Source: CAWIUB01 sp963839175 (GTDB lineage Bacteria > Actinomycetota > Actinomycetes > Mycobacteriales > Jatrophihabitantaceae). From it: a DNA stretch of 64,000 bases. The DNA lies in the NCBI GenBank assembly GCA_963839175.1, contig CAWIUB010000013.1, positions 1-64,000 of the forward strand. Reading direction: 5' to 3'. The translations under genes and the position numbers were made by a program. The notes under the pieces are model-generated. The model was not told where the DNA came from. It searched no databases and saw only the letters and a program-made list of their open reading frames with translations. Shown here in pieces: positions 60,781 to 64,000 of the stretch (its first letter is position 1; the number at the start of each line of letters is the position of its first letter).

Positions 60781-60870
60781 ATCTACCCGGCTCTTCGCGC
60801 GAGCGCTCATCGCGACATTCACTGCGCTCCTCGCTCGCTGCCGCTCGCTACGATGCTCGCTCATTGGCGA
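60781..60870 (-). repeat. GAGCGAGC-type repeat tract between thiS and thiG
   Basis: Read on the minus strand, ATGAGCGAGCATCG occurs just after thiS and again as the first codons of thiG (MSEHR), with GCGAGCGGCAGCGAGCGAGGAGCGCAGTG between. The 14-nt unit also ends the OB-fold gene at 14944. This looks like a small family of interspersed repeats that has carried a thiG start. Confidence 0.7.
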
Positions 60871-61071
60871 TCAGCCTCCCTGGACGGCCCTGAGCAGCTC
60901 GACGGCCTGTCCGTCGTGCAACACGAACTGCGCCCACGAGCCACGCGGCACGACCTCGCCGTCGACAGCTGCCGCCGTTCCGCGATGCGGGGCCCCTTCG
61001 AGTTCGAGCAGCGCGCCGAGGCAGGCCCCCGGCTCGAGACTGCGGGGTTCTCCGTTCACGGTCACGTTCAT
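60871..61071 (-). CDS. thiS: Sulfur carrier protein ThiS
   Basis: This 66 aa ubiquitin-fold protein carries sulfur as a C-terminal thiocarboxylate for thiazole synthesis. It starts MNVTVNGEPRSLEPGACLGALL and ends RAVQGG, with the essential Gly-Gly at the C-terminus. The ATG overlaps the thiO stop (ATGA), so translation is coupled. Confidence 0.93.
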   Translation of the reverse strand: MNVTVNGEPRSLEPGACLGALLELEGAPHRGTAAAVDGEVVPRGSWAQFVLHDGQAVELLRAVQGG

Positions 61072-62207
61072 ACGCGCACCCGAGCGGTGAACCGGGCCGG
61101 CGTGAACGGTTCCAGCAGGTCCGGCAGCGCGCTGCCGCAGACCACATCGGCGACGGCGTCCGCGGTCAGGGGCGTCAGCAGGATCCCGTTGCGGTAGTGG
61201 CCGGTGGCAATGATCAGCCCGTCGATCGCAGCCGGTCCGATGATGGGCGCGTTGTCTGGCGAGCCGGGGCGCACGCCGGTGCTGACCTCGGCGAACTCCG
61301 CTTCGCCGATCACCGGGACCAGCGACTGTGCATCGCGCAACAGCTCGTAGACCGCGCCCGCCCTGGGCCGCAGGTCGAAGCCGGCCTCCTCGCTGGACGC
61401 ACCGACCACGATCTCGCCGTTTGCCCGAGGCACCAGGTACACCGCCGAGCCCTTGACCGAGCCACGCACAACGTGGTCGAGTGCGGGCGGTCCCGGCAGC
61501 CGAAGACGCAGCGTCTGGCCCTTGACCGGACGCACCGGGGGCAGGACTTCAGTCGGGACGCCGCCGAGCTGTGCCGACCAGGCACCGGCGGCCAGCACAA
61601 CGAGATCCGCGCCGAGTCGCCTCCCGTCGGTGGTCAGGACGCCCCCAGCGCGGTCGCCGGTCCGCAGGAACGCGGATGCGTGTGCTCGTACGGTGCGCAC
61701 CCCCGCGTTCGTCGCTGCAGCAAGCAACGCAGCGTGCAGCGCGCGATTGTCGACCTGATGATCGTCGGCGGCGAGCAGCCCACCCGCCACGCCACTGGCC
61801 AGACCAGGCTCCAGCCTGCGTAGTTCGCGCGCGGACAGCATCTGGCTGACGACGCCGAGCGACATGCCGAAAGCGTGCAGATCGCGCAGCGCGGCCAGGT
61901 CGGCCGCGTCCCAGGCCGCGACGACCGCTCCGCATCGCCGGTAGCCGACAGGACGACCGCTGGCGTCCTCGAGTTCAGCGACGAAGTCCGGGTAGCGGCC
62001 CGCCGAGGCGAGATTGAGGGCCAGCAGCGGCTGCTCGCCATAGTGCAGTTCGGTGACCGGCGCCAGCATCCCCGCCGCGGTGGCGGAGGCTCCGGTGCCT
62101 GGGGTTGCGTCCACGACCGTGGTCGACGCGCCACGCTGCGCGCAACGCCACGCGATACCGAATCCGATCACGCCACCACCGACCACGACCAAGGTCTGCG
62201 ACGGCAT
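61068..62207 (-). CDS. thiO: Glycine oxidase ThiO
   Basis: ThiO is an FAD-dependent enzyme that oxidises glycine to dehydroglycine for ThiG. 379 aa. The FAD site is VVVGGGVIGFGIAWRCAQRGASTTVVDA (about residues 7-34), with SATAAGMLAPVTELHYGE, DLVVLAAGAWSAQL, RPVKGQTLRLRLPG, and the C-terminal ATGHYRNGILLTPLTADAVADVV, all typical of the DAO family. The ATG at 62207 has GAGAGGA upstream. First gene of the thiO-thiS-thiG operon behind a TPP riboswitch. Confidence 0.94.
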   Translation of the reverse strand: MPSQTLVVVGGGVIGFGIAWRCAQRGASTTVVDATPGTGASATAAGMLAPVTELHYGEQPLLALNLASAGRYPDFVAELEDASGRPVGYRRCGAVVAAWDAADLAALRDLHAFGMSLGVVSQMLSARELRRLEPGLASGVAGGLLAADDHQVDNRALHAALLAAATNAGVRTVRAHASAFLRTGDRAGGVLTTDGRRLGADLVVLAAGAWSAQLGGVPTEVLPPVRPVKGQTLRLRLPGPPALDHVVRGSVKGSAVYLVPRANGEIVVGASSEEAGFDLRPRAGAVYELLRDAQSLVPVIGEAEFAEVSTGVRPGSPDNAPIIGPAAIDGLIIATGHYRNGILLTPLTADAVADVVCGSALPDLLEPFTPARFTARVRV

Positions 62208-62258
62208 GGCGGCGTCCTCTCATCCAGGCGGTGGAGAGGAGGTGCTTGCGCCCGCGGT

Positions 62259-62348
62259 CTTCCTGCGCCGGCATTACCCGGTTCAGGTTCGACGGTCGGC
62301 GGCTGTCAGTCCGCCCTCTCAGCCCGGTCCACACCGGGCTCCCGTGTC
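62259..62348 (-). ncRNA. TPP riboswitch of the thiO-thiS-thiG operon
   Basis: Minus strand: GGGAGCCCGG, a stem, GGGCTGAGAGGGCGG, then TCGAACCTGAACCGGGTAATGCCGGC. GCTGAGA and GAACCTGAACCGGGTAATGCC match the THI-box consensus closely. Between it and thiO lies CACCTCCTCTCCACC, complementary to a Shine-Dalgarno, a candidate sequestering strand for the thiO RBS. Confidence 0.95.
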
Positions 62349-62366
62349 CGCTGGCCAGCGTACCCG

Positions 62367-63830
62367 TCAGTACCAGTGGTGCGCCTGCCAGAACGACCAA
62401 GCCGCGCAGGGCGACCCATACCTGCCCTTGATGTAGTCCAGCCCCCACCGGATCTGGGTCCGCGGGTTGGTGCGCCAGTCGGCGCCCGCCGTGGCCATCT
62501 TGTTCGCGGGTAGCGCCTGCGGGATGCCGTAAGCCCCGCTCGACGGGTTGAGCGCGTCTACCCGCCAGCCGCTCTCGTTCGTCCACATGACCTTTAGGCA
62601 GCTGAACTGGGCATCGCCCCAGCCCCATTGGGGCAGCATCTGGCGGGCGAGCGCCTGCGAGGACCCCGGCGTCACGACGATCACCGTGGTGATTGGCGAT
62701 GGCTTGGGTTGGGAGAGCGGCTTCGGGGCGGGGTTGGCCACCGGCGTGCTGGCGGGTTTGGGTTTGGGTTTCGGCGCGGGCCGCGCAGTTGTCACGACCG
62801 TGCTCGGCTTCGGCGTGGGCTTCGGCGTGGGCTTCGGCATGGGCTGTGTCGTCGACGGCGTAGGCCGGGGACTCGACGTCACGGCCGGCTTGGCCGGCGC
62901 GGGTGGACTCGTCGGCGCTGCGGTCGCCGGAGCCGCAGTCGAGGCGGCTGGTCTGCTCGTCGGGGTCGGCGGCGCGGACGTGTGCGTCGGCGGCTTGGGC
63001 ACGAAAGTGCCGACCAGGACCATCTCGTCGACGGGCTGCGCGACCATCGACGTCGCGACCTGGGTCTTCGCGACCTGCTTGCCGTCCACCATCATGACGT
63101 CGTAGGACACGGCGACTGTGCCCATCCGGCCAGGTGTGGCAACCCTTGACGTGCCCTTGCGCATCGACGCATCGGACCGGTACGTGGTGTCGAAGTCGAT
63201 TTGCTGGTTCTGGACGACGGTCTGATGGGTGACCTTCTGCCAGACGATCATCATTCCATTCGACAGCGCGGTGCTGGCCGGCACCGAGAGCTTGTCGTGG
63301 GGCCCGGGGGAGATGCCCTCGTCGGCCAGCAGTTGCCCGACCGATGGCGCGGTGGAGTCCACCGTGTCGGTCACGCCGGCCCGCACGAGCGTCACACTCT
63401 TTACCGTTCGGACGGTGAGTTCGGTAGGCGTGAGCGGCAGTTGCTCCTGCAAGGGAAGCGAGGAGTACACGTTCGGCGCATAGCCGAGCGTCGAGAGTGC
63501 CGAGCCAACGGTCGGCGCGGCCACCCACACCTGGCTGGCCTTGCCGTCCACGTCAAGATCAAGCAGCCGCCCGCGCCCGAGCACGATCGAGGTGCCTTCG
63601 CGCAGCGAGGCGTCCGCCGCGGGCGTCACCTCGTCGTGTGCCGCGAGAGGGTAGCCGGCGTCGCGCAAGGCGCCGCGGACGTCCAGGGACAGGGTGTGGA
63701 TCTTCTTGGTGATCGTGCCGTCGACCGAGACCGTGACGGATTTGTCGATAAATGACCAGCCGACGACCGTTGCAGCCACAAGCCCGGCCGCAACGGTTCC
63801 GCAGAGCGCATAGCTGACGCCGCGACGCAT
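62367..63830 (-). CDS. RpfB-like cell-wall hydrolase: DUF348 repeats, G5 domain, lysozyme-like C-terminus
   Basis: This 487 aa exported protein has one N-terminal membrane helix (YALCGTVAAGLVAATVVGW). Three DUF348 repeats follow (FIDKSVTVSVDGTITKKIHTL; GRGRLLDLDVDGKASQVWVAA; VRTVKSVTLVRAGVTDTVDST), then a G5 domain (HQTVVQNQQIDFDTTYRSDASMRKGTSRVATPGRMGTVAVSYDVMMVDGKQV), a long Pro/Lys/Thr linker (PKPTPKPTPKP), and a C-terminal catalytic domain QALARQMLPQWGWGDAQFSCLKVMWTNESGW with AYGIPQALP. That end is the soluble-lytic-transglycosylase-like type, not the Rpf domain of classical RpfB. It likely cleaves peptidoglycan. Confidence 0.88.
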   Translation of the reverse strand: MRRGVSYALCGTVAAGLVAATVVGWSFIDKSVTVSVDGTITKKIHTLSLDVRGALRDAGYPLAAHDEVTPAADASLREGTSIVLGRGRLLDLDVDGKASQVWVAAPTVGSALSTLGYAPNVYSSLPLQEQLPLTPTELTVRTVKSVTLVRAGVTDTVDSTAPSVGQLLADEGISPGPHDKLSVPASTALSNGMMIVWQKVTHQTVVQNQQIDFDTTYRSDASMRKGTSRVATPGRMGTVAVSYDVMMVDGKQVAKTQVATSMVAQPVDEMVLVGTFVPKPPTHTSAPPTPTSRPAASTAAPATAAPTSPPAPAKPAVTSSPRPTPSTTQPMPKPTPKPTPKPSTVVTTARPAPKPKPKPASTPVANPAPKPLSQPKPSPITTVIVVTPGSSQALARQMLPQWGWGDAQFSCLKVMWTNESGWRVDALNPSSGAYGIPQALPANKMATAGADWRTNPRTQIRWGLDYIKGRYGSPCAAWSFWQAHHWY

Positions 63831-64000
63831 AAGCCGAACTCCGTCCGCCGGTGCTTTCTAGGTAGTTCGCTCGTCGCCGGACGATAACGGCGGCAGCAGG
63901 ATTCACCAAGCGGCGTAGGCGAAAATGGCTCGCAGGAGGCGGCGAAACGGCGGAGTTGCGCGCACCGTCGCGGCGCAGCCCGAGGGCTGCCTGCGCGGTG
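63831..64000 (-). promoter_or_regulatory. Leader of the RpfB-like gene; possible partial c-di-AMP (ydaO-yuaA) riboswitch
   Basis: Read on the minus strand, the leader contains GCGAGCCATTTTCGCCTACGCCGC followed by TTGGTGAATCCTGCTGCCG, near 63892-63940. TTGGTGAATC resembles the conserved 3' block of ydaO-yuaA switches, and these are known upstream of rpf-type genes in actinobacteria. The 5' half would run past the window edge. I could not fold it, so this is a suggestion only. Confidence 0.4.

Noticed and set aside
1..64000. CRISPR arrays, tRNA and rRNA genes
   Set aside because: I saw no regularly spaced repeats, no tRNA cloverleaf with TTCGA-type loop and no rRNA stretch; a tRNAscan run would be a firmer test.

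Overview
The window is one stretch of a high-GC actinobacterial chromosome. Three things point there. The long block from sigA to msrB has the gene content and order known from the Mycobacterium tuberculosis Rv2703-Rv2674 neighbourhood. There are F420-type and coproporphyrin-pathway genes (DDN-like and PPOX proteins, hemQ). Many genes carry a TANNNT box 5-8 nt before an ATG or GTG start with no Shine-Dalgarno, the usual look of leaderless actinobacterial genes. I cannot name the genus; an actinomycete outside Mycobacterium (Frankiales/Nakamurellales-like) is only a guess.

Layout. 1-7.1 kb: kdpABCD, a high-affinity potassium pump and its sensor kinase. kdpA and kdpB are full of single-base frameshifts, while kdpC and kdpD are intact. 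No kdpE is present. 7.2-28.9 kb: a conserved housekeeping block: DUF7455 protein, sigA, ppgK, suhB, cei, DUF4193 protein, an SDR, DUF3093 protein, dut, DUF3710 protein, an OB-fold protein, DUF3159 protein, ceoC/ceoB (TrkA-type), an APC permease (frameshifted), dxs, a two-component system coupled to dxs, an RNase D-like protein, DUF3000 protein, a small Zn-ribbon protein, hemE-hemY-hemQ, and msrB. 28.9-43.3 kb: an accessory region with a DDN-like nitroreductase, a stand-alone LigD-type polymerase domain, several broken genes (PQ-loop protein, alcohol dehydrogenase, EamA transporter), an Lrp regulator, a PrmC-like methyltransferase, a cyclopropane-synthase-like methyltransferase, a TAP-type lipoprotein hydrolase, a LigC-like ATP-dependent ligase, a RibD-like reductase, an intact EamA/CGNR pair and a PPOX protein. 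43.3-52.3 kb: trehalose synthesis from glycogen (treZ ... treY, treX), split by ppk2, a truncated transposase and a PH-domain membrane protein. 52.4-56.7 kb: a yybP-ykoY-type riboswitch with terC, a vapBC toxin-antitoxin pair, uvrB and a Uma2 remnant. 56.7-62.4 kb: two TPP-riboswitch operons, thiO-thiS-thiG and a CytX-like permease with psuG and a psuK-like kinase. 62.4-64 kb: an RpfB-like cell-wall hydrolase with a possible c-di-AMP riboswitch fragment upstream.

How they work together: the hem genes form the coproporphyrin-dependent heme route. treX/Y/Z turn glycogen into trehalose. The thi genes build the thiazole half of thiamine, and the permease probably imports the pyrimidine half, both under TPP control. 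ppgK and ppk2 both use polyphosphate. The PolDom and LigC-like proteins are likely break-repair partners.

Two cautions. The frameshifts, above all nine or more in 1.4 kb of kdpA, leave conserved motifs intact and look more like sequence errors than old decay. Start sites were chosen by RBS, by the leaderless box, or by family length, as stated in each entry.
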